Source: Blastococcus sp. TF02A-26 | GTDB lineage: Bacteria; Actinomycetota; Actinomycetes; Mycobacteriales; Geodermatophilaceae | Reading direction: 5' to 3' | DNA length: 64,000 bases | Assembly (NCBI RefSeq): GCF_003319125.1 | Contig: NZ_QOHG01000021.1 | Span: 22,827-86,826 of the forward strand | Part shown: one piece after another, positions 8,688 through 16,138 of the stretch | How the letters are laid out: each line of letters opens with the position of its first letter | Numbering within the stretch: the stretch's first letter is position 1 | The notes under the pieces: generated by a model | Told to the model about the DNA's origin: nothing | Seen by the model: only the letters and a program-made list of their open reading frames with translations | Databases searched by the model: none | Position numbers and translations under genes: made by a program

Positions 8688-9347
8688 TCAGGCCCGGGCT
8701 GCGGCGGGGTGCAGCTCCGCGAGCAGGGCACGGACGCGGGTGTCGATGTCGGTACGGATGGCGCGGACCTCGCCGACCGAGAGGCCGGCGGGGTCGCGGA
8801 CCTGCCAGTCGAGGTAGCGCTTGCCGGAGTACACGGGGCAGGCGTCGCCGCAGCCCATGGTGACGACGACGTCGGCGGCGCGGACGACGTCGTCGGTGAG
8901 GGGCTTGGGGAACTCGGCGGTGATGTCGACGCCGACCTCGGCCATGGCCTCGATGACCGCGGCGTCGATGGTCGCGCTGGGCTGCGAGCCGGCGGAGCGG
9001 ACGTGGACGCGGCCGGCGCCGCGCTGGGCGAGGAGGCCGGCGGCCATCTGGGAGCGGCCGGCGTTGTGCACACAGACGAACAGGACTTCGCAGACGTCGC
9101 TGGGGATGGCGCCCTTGGCCTGGGCCAGTGCGGTGAGCCGCTCGGTGGCGAAGCGCCCGGCCAGCACCGGGAGGTGCATGGTGACCTTCGCCGTGCGGGC
9201 GAGCGCGGTGTAGGACTCGAAGACGTAGCGGTCGATGGTCTCGCGGGCGAAGACGCCGGTGAAGCGCTCGGCGAGCTGATCGGCCAGCCGGTGCAGCCCC
9301 GCCTCGGGGGTGAGCACGCCGGGCAGGGACTTGTGGTCGTCGGTCAT
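8688..9347 (-). CDS. arsC: Arsenate reductase with N-terminal helical-bundle domain
   Basis: 219 residues: an N-terminal all-helical segment (about 1-85; LHRLADQLAERFTGVFARET, YTALARTAKVTMHLPVLAGR) resembling the three-helix dimerisation domain found on actinobacterial arsenate reductases, then an LMW-phosphatase domain with catalytic Cys92 (FVCVHNAGRSQMAAG) and MGCGDACPVYSGK. It is about 80 residues longer than the downstream arsC, and the two catalytic domains are clearly paralogous. The ATG at 9347 overlaps the acr3 stop, indicating coupled translation of exporter and reductase. Confidence 0.88.
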   Translation of the reverse strand: MTDDHKSLPGVLTPEAGLHRLADQLAERFTGVFARETIDRYVFESYTALARTAKVTMHLPVLAGRFATERLTALAQAKGAIPSDVCEVLFVCVHNAGRSQMAAGLLAQRGAGRVHVRSAGSQPSATIDAAVIEAMAEVGVDITAEFPKPLTDDVVRAADVVVTMGCGDACPVYSGKRYLDWQVRDPAGLSVGEVRAIRTDIDTRVRALLAELHPAAARA

Positions 9348-10462
9348 CGGGCACTCCGTACGGCGTCGGGGACGGTGGGGTCGCCGGGGAAGAAGCGGCG
9401 GGCGGCCCACAGGGACACGTAGACGAGCGCGACGAGGACGGGCACCTCGATCAACGGGCCGACGACGCCGGCGAGCGCCTGGCCGCTGGTGACGCCGAAG
9501 GTGCCGATGGCCACGGCGATGGCGAGCTCGAAGTTGTTGCCGGCGGCGGTGAAGGCCAGCGTCGCGGTCTTCGCGTAGCCCAGGCTCAGGCGCATGCCGA
9601 GCAGGAACGACCCGCCGAACATGAGCGCGAAGTAGGCCAGCAGGGGCAGGGCGATGCGGGCGACGTCCCAGGGCTGGGAGGTGATGGCGTCGCCCTGCAG
9701 GGCGAAGAGCATGACGATGGTGAACAGCAGCCCGTACAGCGCGATGGGACCGATCCTCGGCAGGAACTGGCTCTCGTACCAGTCCCGGCCCTTGGCGCGC
9801 TCGCCGAGCGTGCGGGTCAGGTAGCCGGCCAGCAGGGGGATGCCGAGGAAGACCATGACGCTGAGGACGATCGCCCAGACGCTGAACTCCGCCGAGGTGG
9901 TCGACAGGCCCAGCCAGCCGGGAAGGACCTGCAGGTAGAACCAGCCGAGCGCGGCGAAGGCCAGGATCTGGAACACCGAGTTGATCGCCACCAGGACGGC
10001 GGCCGCCTCCCGGTCGCCGCAGGACAGGTCGTTCCAGATCAGCACCATGGCGATGCACCGGGCCAGCCCGACGATGACCAGGCCGGTGCGGTACTCGGGC
10101 AGGTCGGGCAGCAGCAGCCAGGCCAGGGCGAACATCAGCGCCGGGCCGAGCAGCCAGTTGAGCACCAGCGAGGCGACCAGGAGCGTGCGGTCGCCGGCGA
10201 CCCGGTCGAGCTCGGAGTACCGGACCTTGGCCAGCACCGGGTACATCATCAGCAGCAGGCCGATGGCGATCGGCAGGCTGACGTCACCCACCCGGACCGC
10301 GTCCAGGGCGTCGTCGAGCCCGGGGACGAGCCGTCCCAGGCCGAGGCCCAGGGCCATCGCGGCGATGATCCACACCGGCAGGAAGCGGTCCAGGGTGGAC
10401 AGCCGGGCCAGGACCGGCGCCTCCAGGCCACCTCGGGCGGTCTCGTGGACGGTGTCACTCAT
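9344..10462 (-). CDS. acr3: Arsenite efflux permease Acr3
   Basis: 372 residues, about ten membrane helices. The segment VGLARCIAMVLIWNDLSCGD holds the cysteine conserved and required in Acr3 proteins. It exports arsenite, the product of the ArsC enzymes that follow it, using the proton gradient. The ATG at 10462 is preferred over a longer frame; GAGGAG lies 12-17 bases upstream, a long spacing. It is first gene of the leftward arsenic operon, divergent from arsR across 143 bases with repeated operator-like sequences. Confidence 0.92.
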   Translation of the reverse strand: MSDTVHETARGGLEAPVLARLSTLDRFLPVWIIAAMALGLGLGRLVPGLDDALDAVRVGDVSLPIAIGLLLMMYPVLAKVRYSELDRVAGDRTLLVASLVLNWLLGPALMFALAWLLLPDLPEYRTGLVIVGLARCIAMVLIWNDLSCGDREAAAVLVAINSVFQILAFAALGWFYLQVLPGWLGLSTTSAEFSVWAIVLSVMVFLGIPLLAGYLTRTLGERAKGRDWYESQFLPRIGPIALYGLLFTIVMLFALQGDAITSQPWDVARIALPLLAYFALMFGGSFLLGMRLSLGYAKTATLAFTAAGNNFELAIAVAIGTFGVTSGQALAGVVGPLIEVPVLVALVYVSLWAARRFFPGDPTVPDAVRSAR

Positions 10463-10533
10463 CTGCGGTCGGGGCTCCTCGACGTCTGCGGGAGGCCGGC
10501 GTGCGCTTCCGCCGGCTTCGGCCGCCGCGCCAG

Positions 10534-10587
10534 CAGGCATCGACGTCCGTCGATAACAGTGCAACAGGCATCGACATCGGTCAATGC
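10534..10587. promoter_or_regulatory. Putative ArsR operators between acr3 and arsR
   Basis: Two copies of CAGGCATCGAC start at 10534 and 10565 (31 bases, three helical turns). Within the first copy, ATCGACG (10539-10545) and CGTCGAT (10548-10554) form a perfect palindrome with a 2-base centre; the second copy (ATCGACATCGGTCAAT) is a degraded version. The site lies just upstream of arsR and about 75 bases before acr3, so it can control both directions. Confidence 0.6.
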
Positions 10588-10605
10588 GCGGGGCAGACTG
10601 GGCGG

Positions 10606-10986
10606 GTGAACAGCAGTCGAACCGGCTCCGAGCTGCCGCTGGTCGCGGGCGGCGATGCCTGTGCCCCGGCCGGCCTGTCGGGAGGGCTGAGCACCGAGCG
10701 GGCGGCGGATCTCGCGCGGACCCTGAAGGCGCTCGCCGACCCTGCCCGGCTGCGACTGCTGTCCCTGATCGCGGCCAGCCCGAGCGGTGAGGCCTGCATC
10801 TGCGATCTCACCGGCCCGCTGGAGCTCAGCCAGCCGACCGTCTCCCACCACTGCAAGGTCCTGGTCGACGCCGGCTTCCTCCGTCGCGACAAGCGGGGTG
10901 TGTGGGCGCACTACTCCCTGGTGCCCGGCGCCATGCGGGCCGTCGGTGCCGAGCTGCCCGGCGTCGGCGCGCTGGTCACCGCCTGA
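10606..10986 (+). CDS. arsR: ArsR-family metalloregulator (divergent from acr3)
   Basis: 126 residues with the winged helix LELSQPTVSHHCKVLVDAGFL and the metal-sensing motif EACICDL just before it, where ArsR proteins bind arsenite or antimonite through cysteines. Extra cysteines near the N-terminus (GGDACAP) and in the recognition helix (HHCK) may add ligands. It probably represses acr3-arsC and itself until arsenite binds. The GTG at 10606 is chosen because upstream in-frame sequence overlaps the operator-like repeats. It converges with the second arsR. Confidence 0.88.
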   Translation: MNSSRTGSELPLVAGGDACAPAGLSGGLSTERAADLARTLKALADPARLRLLSLIAASPSGEACICDLTGPLELSQPTVSHHCKVLVDAGFLRRDKRGVWAHYSLVPGAMRAVGAELPGVGALVTA

Positions 10987-11004
10987 CGCGTCCGGTCGGC
11001 GGGA

Positions 11005-11355
11005 TCAGCAGCAGGCGGGATCGATGACCTGCGCGATCGCGCCGAGCGCATCGCGGTGGGCGCGGTAGTAGACGTTCATCCCGCGGCGCTCGCCGGAGAC
11101 GAACCCGGCCTTCTTCAGCTGCCCGAGGTGGTGGGAGACGGTCGCCTCCGTCAGGCCCACCGCCGGCGCGAGGTCGCAGGTGCAGACCTCCTCGCCGGCC
11201 AGGAGGAGGGACAGCAGTCGGAGCCGGACCGGATCGGCGAGCGCCTTCAGCCGCACCGCGACCTCGAGAGCCGCCTCCTCGCCCATCGGGGCGGCGGCCA
11301 CCGGGGCGCAGCAGACCGGCGCGGTCGCGTCGATGACGGGCAGAGCCTTCGGCAT
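11005..11355 (-). CDS. ArsR/SmtB-family metalloregulator (divergent from arsI/cadI)
   Basis: 116 residues. Winged helix VGLTEATVSHHLGQLKKAGF, preceded by EEVCTCDL with two cysteines, plus vicinal Cys pairs at both ends (APVCCAPV and the terminal DPACC). That many thiols suggests a soft-metal sensor (As(III), Cd or Pb). ATG at 11355, immediately downstream of a perfect palindrome. It is paralogous to the arsR at 10.6 kb but distinct in ligand layout. It likely represses itself and the divergent dioxygenase gene. Confidence 0.87.
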   Translation of the reverse strand: MPKALPVIDATAPVCCAPVAAAPMGEEAALEVAVRLKALADPVRLRLLSLLLAGEEVCTCDLAPAVGLTEATVSHHLGQLKKAGFVSGERRGMNVYYRAHRDALGAIAQVIDPACC

Positions 11356-11376
11356 GCGGTCGATCCTCCCACCTAC

Positions 11377-11431
11377 TTGACGTACGTCAAAGACCTTGGC
11401 ACGGTGGTCCCACGTACTTAGACGTACGTCG
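11377..11431. promoter_or_regulatory. Twin palindromic operators between arsR and arsI/cadI
   Basis: TTGACGTACGTCAA (11377-11390) is a perfect 14-base palindrome. A second site centred on GACGTACGTC (11421-11430) lies 42-44 bases further right, just before the dioxygenase gene's GGAGG. The shared ACGTACGT core strongly suggests that the adjacent ArsR binds both and controls both genes. Confidence 0.75.
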
Positions 11432-11449
11432 AACCCGTCGGAGGTCCGC

Positions 11450-11911
11450 ATGTCCCGCGTCCAGCTCGCCCTCAACGTCGACGACCTGGAGACGGCCGTC
11501 GCCTTCTACAGCAAGCTGCTCGGCGTCGAGCCGGCCAAGCGCAAGCCCGGCTACGCCAACTTCGCCGTCATCCAGCCGCCGCTGAAGCTGGTGCTGCTGG
11601 AGAACCCTGGCCAGGGCGGCAGCCTGAACCACCTCGGCGTCGAGGTCGAGTCCACCGAGAAGGTGCACTCCGAGATCACCCGACTGTCCGACGAGGGGTT
11701 GTTCACCGACGAGGAGATGGGCACCACCTGCTGCTTCGCCACCCAGGACAAGGTCTGGGTCACCGGTCCCGATGGAGAGCGCTGGGAGGTCTACACCGTG
11801 CTCGCCGACAGCGACAGCTTCGGGACCAGCCGGCGCACCCTCGTCGAGATCGACCAGGCGCCGGTCGGCGGGGCCTGCTGCGACGCGTCCTCGTCCGTCA
11901 GCCGCAGCTGA
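11450..11911 (+). CDS. ArsI/CadI-family glyoxalase-fold metalloenzyme
   Basis: 153 residues of the vicinal-oxygen-chelate fold (RVQLALNVDDLETAVAFYSK, LNHLGVEVEST). The vicinal cysteines in EEMGTTCCFATQDKVWVTG are the signature of ArsI (C-As lyase that demethylates trivalent organoarsenicals) and CadI (cadmium-induced). A further cysteine pair near the C-terminus (GGACCDA) could deliver the metalloid. Placement in an arsenic cluster favours ArsI, but the two families cannot be separated by eye. ATG with GGAGG 5 bases upstream. It converges with the LCP gene, overlapping by 14 bases. Confidence 0.82.
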   Translation: MSRVQLALNVDDLETAVAFYSKLLGVEPAKRKPGYANFAVIQPPLKLVLLENPGQGGSLNHLGVEVESTEKVHSEITRLSDEGLFTDEEMGTTCCFATQDKVWVTGPDGERWEVYTVLADSDSFGTSRRTLVEIDQAPVGGACCDASSSVSRS

Positions 11912-14090
11912 CCGTCGCCGAGGCCGGCGCGGCCTCGACGGCCAGGACGTCGGCCGAGGGCGAGGGAGCGGCGGAGGTCTCGGGGGCCGGAGGCGCGGGC
12001 GGGGGCGGAGCCACCACGGACGCGTAGTTCGGTCCGACGACGAGCTGGACCCGGTCGCCGAGGGAGTCGTCGGCCTGCAGGACCGCCCCGGGGACCGCCT
12101 GGAGCACCGTCTGCGCCTGCGCGAGCGCCGCGGGGCCGTGCCGGACCACGGTGGCGTCCACCCCGCCGCGCTCGTTGCCGACCTCGCCGACGACGAAGCC
12201 CACCCCGCGCAGCGCGTCGGCGACGGTGCCGGCCAGGCCCGCCGTCCCGGTGCCGTTCAGGACGTCGACGGTGACCTCGGACGGCGTCGGCGCCGGTGCC
12301 GCGGGCGGCTCGGCCGGGGGCGCCGCCTCGACGGGAGCCGCAGGGGGCGCGGCCTCCGCGGGCAGCGCCTCCGCGGGGAGCTCACCCTCCTCGAGGACGG
12401 TCTCGAAGAGGATGCGGGTGGCGGTGCGGTCCAGCAGCACGTAGGCCTCGTCCCGGCCGACGGGCACGTAGCCGACCTGGGTGACCGGCAGCGCGGTCCG
12501 CTGGACGGAGTCCCCCGAGAGGTCGCCCAGGGTGGCGGCCAGGGTGCGCAGGTCACCGAGGTTCGTCGCCTCGTCGACGGTGAGCGCGTCGGCGGCGGTG
12601 GTGAGGAACGACGTCAGGCGAACCGGGTTGCCGAGCACGTCGAACGACATCGCCTCGCGCAGCGTCGAGGTGAGCAGGACCTGGGCCCGCTCGGCGACGG
12701 CGGTGCCGTTCACGTCGGCCGCGGGGTCGCCGGGGGCCAGCCAGCCCGCCGCCCGCTCGCCGTCGAGGTCGGAGGCGCCGGCCGGCAGGGGCTCCGCGGC
12801 CGCGGCCCAGGCGTCGGTGACGCTGGGCAGGCAGATCGGGATGCCGCCGAGGGAGTCGACCATGTCCGGCAGGCGGGCGAGGTCGACCCCGAGGTAGTGG
12901 TCGACCCGCAGTCCGGACAGCTGCTGCACCGCGCGGACCAGGCAGGCCGGGCCGCCGTCGAGCAGCGCCTCGCCGAGGGCCTCCGTGGCGGGCTCGCGGA
13001 CGTCGCCGTCGGACGTGCGGCACGAGGGCGTGTCGACCAGGGCCGTGGGCGGCAGGCTGACCAGGACGGCGGACTCCTCGTCCGGCGCGACGCGGGCCAG
13101 CAGGGCCGCGACGCCCGCCACGCCCTCCGCACCCGGGAGGCCGGTGCCGACGACGAGGTAGGTGGCCGCGCCCTCCTGCAGCTGCGGGGCCACGAGCTCC
13201 GGGCCGTCGACGGCCAGCGCCTCCACCCGCTCGATGCTGTTGTCGACGTAGACGTAGAGCCCCAGGTGGTAGGCGACGACGACGGCGATCAGCGCCGCGG
13301 CCGCCTGCGCCAGCCGGACCAGGCGGCGGCGGCCGGGCGAGCGCGCCGCCCGGCGGGCGGCCCGGGTCTCCTTGCGGGGCGGCCGGGGCGCCGCGGTCGC
13401 GCCGGAGCGCCCCGGGGCGTCGAGACCGGGGATGGGGGGCAGCGGTCTGCCGCGGCGATCGGCCGGCGGCCGGCCGGGCAGCGGCGGGACGGGCTGGCTG
13501 TGGCGCACGCCCGGGAGCGGGGGCACCGGTCCGCTGCGCTGGATCCCCGGTCCGCCGCCCGGCAGCGGCGGCACCGGCTGGCTGTACCGGACGCCCGGCG
13601 CGACGGGCGGGGCGGCCGGGAGGGGCCGGGGCGGCGACGACGGCGGGGCCGCGGCGGCCGGTCGCTGCGGCGTCGCGGCCGGCACCGGGGGCAGCCCGCG
13701 GGCGGGGGGCGGCGTGTCGTCGGCCCGCGGGGCGGCCGGTCGCGGTGCGGACGACGCCGCGGCCCGGTCGGCGGCAGGACGCCCGGCAGCGGCCGGCGGG
13801 ACGGCGGGACGGGGACCGCGGTGCGCGGGCAGCGACTCGCCCGGCAGCAGCGGGATCGGCACCTCGCCGGTGCGGCGTGCGGCGCGACGGCCGCTCGGGC
13901 CGGCGCCCTGCCGCAGGATGAGCTGCTCGAGGGTCAGCGGCTCGCCGTCACGACCGGACGCGCCGTCGCCGGCGCCGCCCCCCGCTCGCGAGTCCCCCAC
14001 CGCGTCGACATCCCATCGTCGTGGTCCGTGCCGTTCCTCTACCCGCGTGCACGCGGGTAGACCGCACACGCTTCGGAGGCGGTCCCTCAC
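11898..14090 (-). CDS. LytR-CpsA-Psr family protein with LytR C-terminal domain
   Basis: Up to 730 residues: a disordered Pro/Arg/Ala-rich cytoplasmic N-terminus (about 1-250), one membrane helix (AQAAAALIAVVVAYHLGLYVYV), an LCP-like extracellular domain (DHYLGVDLARLPDMVDSLGGI, SLPPTALVDTP), a Pro/Ala linker and a LytR_C domain (VTVDVLNGTGTAGLAGTVAD). LCP enzymes attach polymers such as arabinogalactan or teichoic acids to peptidoglycan. The first LCP segment (YLVVGTG...) lacks the usual D-x-R-x-D-T, so catalytic competence is doubtful. Start is uncertain: GTG 14090 has only GGGGA upstream and places a 24-base palindrome inside the gene; GTG 14000 is the alternative. Low-complexity repeats (PVPPLPG) occur near 13430-13580. 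Confidence 0.75.
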   Translation of the reverse strand: MRDRLRSVCGLPACTRVEERHGPRRWDVDAVGDSRAGGGAGDGASGRDGEPLTLEQLILRQGAGPSGRRAARRTGEVPIPLLPGESLPAHRGPRPAVPPAAAGRPAADRAAASSAPRPAAPRADDTPPPARGLPPVPAATPQRPAAAAPPSSPPRPLPAAPPVAPGVRYSQPVPPLPGGGPGIQRSGPVPPLPGVRHSQPVPPLPGRPPADRRGRPLPPIPGLDAPGRSGATAAPRPPRKETRAARRAARSPGRRRLVRLAQAAAALIAVVVAYHLGLYVYVDNSIERVEALAVDGPELVAPQLQEGAATYLVVGTGLPGAEGVAGVAALLARVAPDEESAVLVSLPPTALVDTPSCRTSDGDVREPATEALGEALLDGGPACLVRAVQQLSGLRVDHYLGVDLARLPDMVDSLGGIPICLPSVTDAWAAAAEPLPAGASDLDGERAAGWLAPGDPAADVNGTAVAERAQVLLTSTLREAMSFDVLGNPVRLTSFLTTAADALTVDEATNLGDLRTLAATLGDLSGDSVQRTALPVTQVGYVPVGRDEAYVLLDRTATRILFETVLEEGELPAEALPAEAAPPAAPVEAAPPAEPPAAPAPTPSEVTVDVLNGTGTAGLAGTVADALRGVGFVVGEVGNERGGVDATVVRHGPAALAQAQTVLQAVPGAVLQADDSLGDRVQLVVGPNYASVVAPPPPAPPAPETSAAPSPSADVLAVEAAPASATVSCG
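14038..14061. repeat. 24-base perfect palindrome near the LCP gene start
   Basis: Arms 14038-14049 and 14050-14061 are exact reverse complements with no spacer (core CCCGCGTGCACGCGGG). It lies inside the LCP frame if translation starts at 14090, or 38 bases upstream if it starts at 14000, where it would be a natural operator. The arms share TACCCGCGT with the longer inverted repeat at 52.7 kb. Confidence 0.7.
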
Positions 14091-14171
14091 GATACGTCCC
14101 CGCGGCCCTCCGGACGGGTGACGCGCGGAGATCGTCCGGCGTCGGTCGGATCACGGACGTAGCGTCGAGAG

Positions 14172-15098
14172 GTGCGCCTCCCCTCGATCCCCGGCCCCTC
14201 CGACGTCCTCGCCGCCGTGGACGGCCTCCGCGAGGGGCTGTCCGAGGCGGTCGCCCTGGTGCCCCGGGTGGTGAGCGCCGTCGGCCGGATCGAGGGCCTG
14301 CTCGACCGCGTGGGGGCGGTCGTCACCACCGCGGAGGGGCTGCTCGCGCGGGTGGAGAACGCGGTGGGCGACCTCGAGGCCACCCGGCGCCGGGCCGACG
14401 AGACGATCACCCGGGCCGGCGGGACGCTGGAGGAGGCCGACGAGGCGATCACCGCCGTCGGCGAGACCCAGCGCAAGGCCGACGAGGCGATCGAGCGGGT
14501 CGGGGAGACACAGCAGAAGGCCGACGACGCCATCGACCGGGTGGGCGAGACCCAGCAGAAGGCCGACGACGCCATCGACCGGGTGGGCGAGACCCAGCAG
14601 AAGGCCGACGACGCCATCGAGCGGGTCGGCGAGACCCAGCAGAAGGCGGACGACGCGATCGGCGCCGTCGGGGAGACGCAGCAGAAGGCCGACGACGCCA
14701 TCGACGCCGTGGGCGGCACGATCGGCCGGGCCGAGGGGACCGTCGGTCAGGCCGAGGGCCTCGTCGCCCGTGTCGACCCGCTGCTGGCCGGCTTCGAGGG
14801 GCCGCTGCAGCAGCTGGTGCCGGTCGTCAGGCGGCTGGCCGAGACCATGGCGCCGGACGAGATCGAGGCGATGGTCACGATGATCGACCGGCTGCCCACC
14901 CTCCTGGGCCACCTGGACGACGACGTGCTGCCGGTGCTGAAGTCCCTGGACGGGGTCGGACCGGACGTGCACGACCTGGTCGACACGATGCAGGACCTGC
15001 GTCAGGTGGTGAAGGGCTTCCCCGGCTCGAAGTTGTTCCGCCGCCGGGGCGCGGAGGAGATCGCCGAGGACGAGCAGGAGGAGCAGGCCGGCTCCTGA
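14172..15098 (+). CDS. Coiled-coil protein with tandem 14-residue repeats, unknown function
   Basis: 308 residues. The centre (about 75-190) consists of about eight tandem copies of a 14-residue unit, VGETQQKADDAIDR and variants, two heptads each and so a continuous coiled coil or amphipathic helix. The underlying 42-base DNA repeats (about 14450-14710) are nearly identical, implying recent expansion. The N-terminus is also helical; the C-terminus has a conserved-looking segment (MIDRLPTLLGHLDDDVLPVL ... VVKGFPGSKLFRR) ending in an acidic tail. No signal peptide or membrane helix is visible. GTG start with GAGAGG overlapping it closely. Similar proteins sometimes carry a carboxylase name in databases, for which I see no support. 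Confidence 0.75.
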   Translation: MRLPSIPGPSDVLAAVDGLREGLSEAVALVPRVVSAVGRIEGLLDRVGAVVTTAEGLLARVENAVGDLEATRRRADETITRAGGTLEEADEAITAVGETQRKADEAIERVGETQQKADDAIDRVGETQQKADDAIDRVGETQQKADDAIERVGETQQKADDAIGAVGETQQKADDAIDAVGGTIGRAEGTVGQAEGLVARVDPLLAGFEGPLQQLVPVVRRLAETMAPDEIEAMVTMIDRLPTLLGHLDDDVLPVLKSLDGVGPDVHDLVDTMQDLRQVVKGFPGSKLFRRRGAEEIAEDEQEEQAGS

Positions 15099-15123
15099 GC
15101 CGGCCCGCTCCTCCCGGACAGCG

Positions 15124-15555
15124 TCAGGTCTCGGTCGGGTAGCCCAGCGCGCGGACGACGTCGCCGATCCGCTCGAAGGTCTGGCCCTCGGGCAGCCGGC
15201 GCAGCTCGTCGACGACGGCGTCGGTGGCCCGGTGGTCGAGGGCCGCCTCGACCAGCGCGGGGCCGTCGGCCGGGAAGTCCGCGCGGTCGAGCCAGCGGGC
15301 CAGCTCGGCGCGGGCCACCACGGCGTCCTCGGTCATGCCGACGGGCACTCCGCCGACGAGCGTGCCGGCCGGGTCGGTGGTGAGGTCGGGTTCCCCCTCG
15401 GCCACGGGCTCGGTCTCGCGCCACTCGTGGGAGCGGGTGGCGTGCTCGGCCTTGAGCATCCCCTGGATCTCGTGCTCGAGCTCCTGGTCCAGGCGCGGGT
15501 TGTGCTTCGTGCTGCGTGATGACACGCCGGCGAACTGGTCGTCGGACTCGCTCAC
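15124..15555 (-). CDS. DUF2795 domain protein
   Basis: 143 residues, hydrophilic and acidic. The C-terminal half (about 75-140; AELARWLDRADFPADGPALV ... LRRLPEGQTFERIGDVVRAL) matches DUF2795, a short helical domain common in actinobacteria with unknown function. The N-terminus is disordered (STKHNPRLDQELEHEIQGML). GTG at 15555 with a strong AGGAGG. It is followed on the opposite strand by the coiled-coil gene (convergent). The next gene upstream, a DUF2945 protein 40 bases away, is on the same strand, so the two are probably cotranscribed. Confidence 0.75.
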   Translation of the reverse strand: MSESDDQFAGVSSRSTKHNPRLDQELEHEIQGMLKAEHATRSHEWRETEPVAEGEPDLTTDPAGTLVGGVPVGMTEDAVVARAELARWLDRADFPADGPALVEAALDHRATDAVVDELRRLPEGQTFERIGDVVRALGYPTET

Positions 15556-15595
15556 GGTTGCCTCCTGTGTTCTGGGTGGTGCGGTGGATCCGGGG

Positions 15596-15805
15596 TCACT
15601 CCTTCTTCAGCGCCGACGGCTTGTGCACCGCGGTGCCGCCGCTCTTGTCGCTCTTCACCTCGTACTGGGGCTCGTCGGGGCTGGCCTTGACCGTCCGGCC
15701 GGCCGCCTCCGTGTCCTCGGTGATCTTCTTCCGGACGGTGCCCTCGGCCTCGCCGCCGTGGCTCTTCCACGTGACGTGGTCGCCCTTGCTCAGCTCGTCC
15801 GCCAT
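15596..15805 (-). CDS. DUF2945 (HVA1/TUDOR-like) small protein
   Basis: 69 residues, MADELSKGDHVTWKSHGG at the start and PQYEVKSDKSGGTAVHKPSA near the end, which is the DUF2945 or hypervirulence-associated TUDOR pattern: a small beta-barrel protein widespread in soil bacteria. Biochemical role unknown. ATG at 15805 with GGGAGG 6 bases upstream. Likely cotranscribed with the DUF2795 gene. Confidence 0.82.
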   Translation of the reverse strand: MADELSKGDHVTWKSHGGEAEGTVRKKITEDTEAAGRTVKASPDEPQYEVKSDKSGGTAVHKPSALKKE

Positions 15806-16138
15806 GCCGTCGTCCTCCCGTGGTCGGGCGCCGTCGCGTCCGTCCTCCGCTGCCTGCCCCCGGAACCGGCGCGACACACATCACCCGCGCGGGCAGGAGG
15901 TTCACTCCTGCGGGCGCTGCATCCGCGGTCGCGGTCACCTAGCGTGGTGTCCGACGCGGGAGTGCCCCGGGAGTTGCCAGGTCGGAGACCGGTCGGCGAC
16001 TACCGACCGTGACACCCGCGTCCTCGATCGCCGGCCCGGTCGACTCCATTCCCCCGGGGTCGGCCGGGTCGGCCCCTCGTGGGCTCCTCGTTGGCCCCTC
16101 GTGGGCCCTGGACACCCGGGCTGCCTACCCTCGGCCGC
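15806..16138. other. Divergent intergenic region with three 11-base direct repeats
   Basis: 333 bases without a gene, between the leftward DUF2945 gene and the rightward siderophore-interacting reductase. The only structure I see is a run of three 11-base units at 16071-16103 (GGCCCCTCGTG, GGCTCCTCGTT, GGCCCCTCGTG), 36 bases before the reductase start. This could be a regulator site or part of the core promoter. Confidence 0.5.

Noticed and set aside
14450..14710. Tandem 42-base repeats considered as a CRISPR array
   Set aside because: The repeats are contiguous without spacers and encode a continuous heptad protein repeat.
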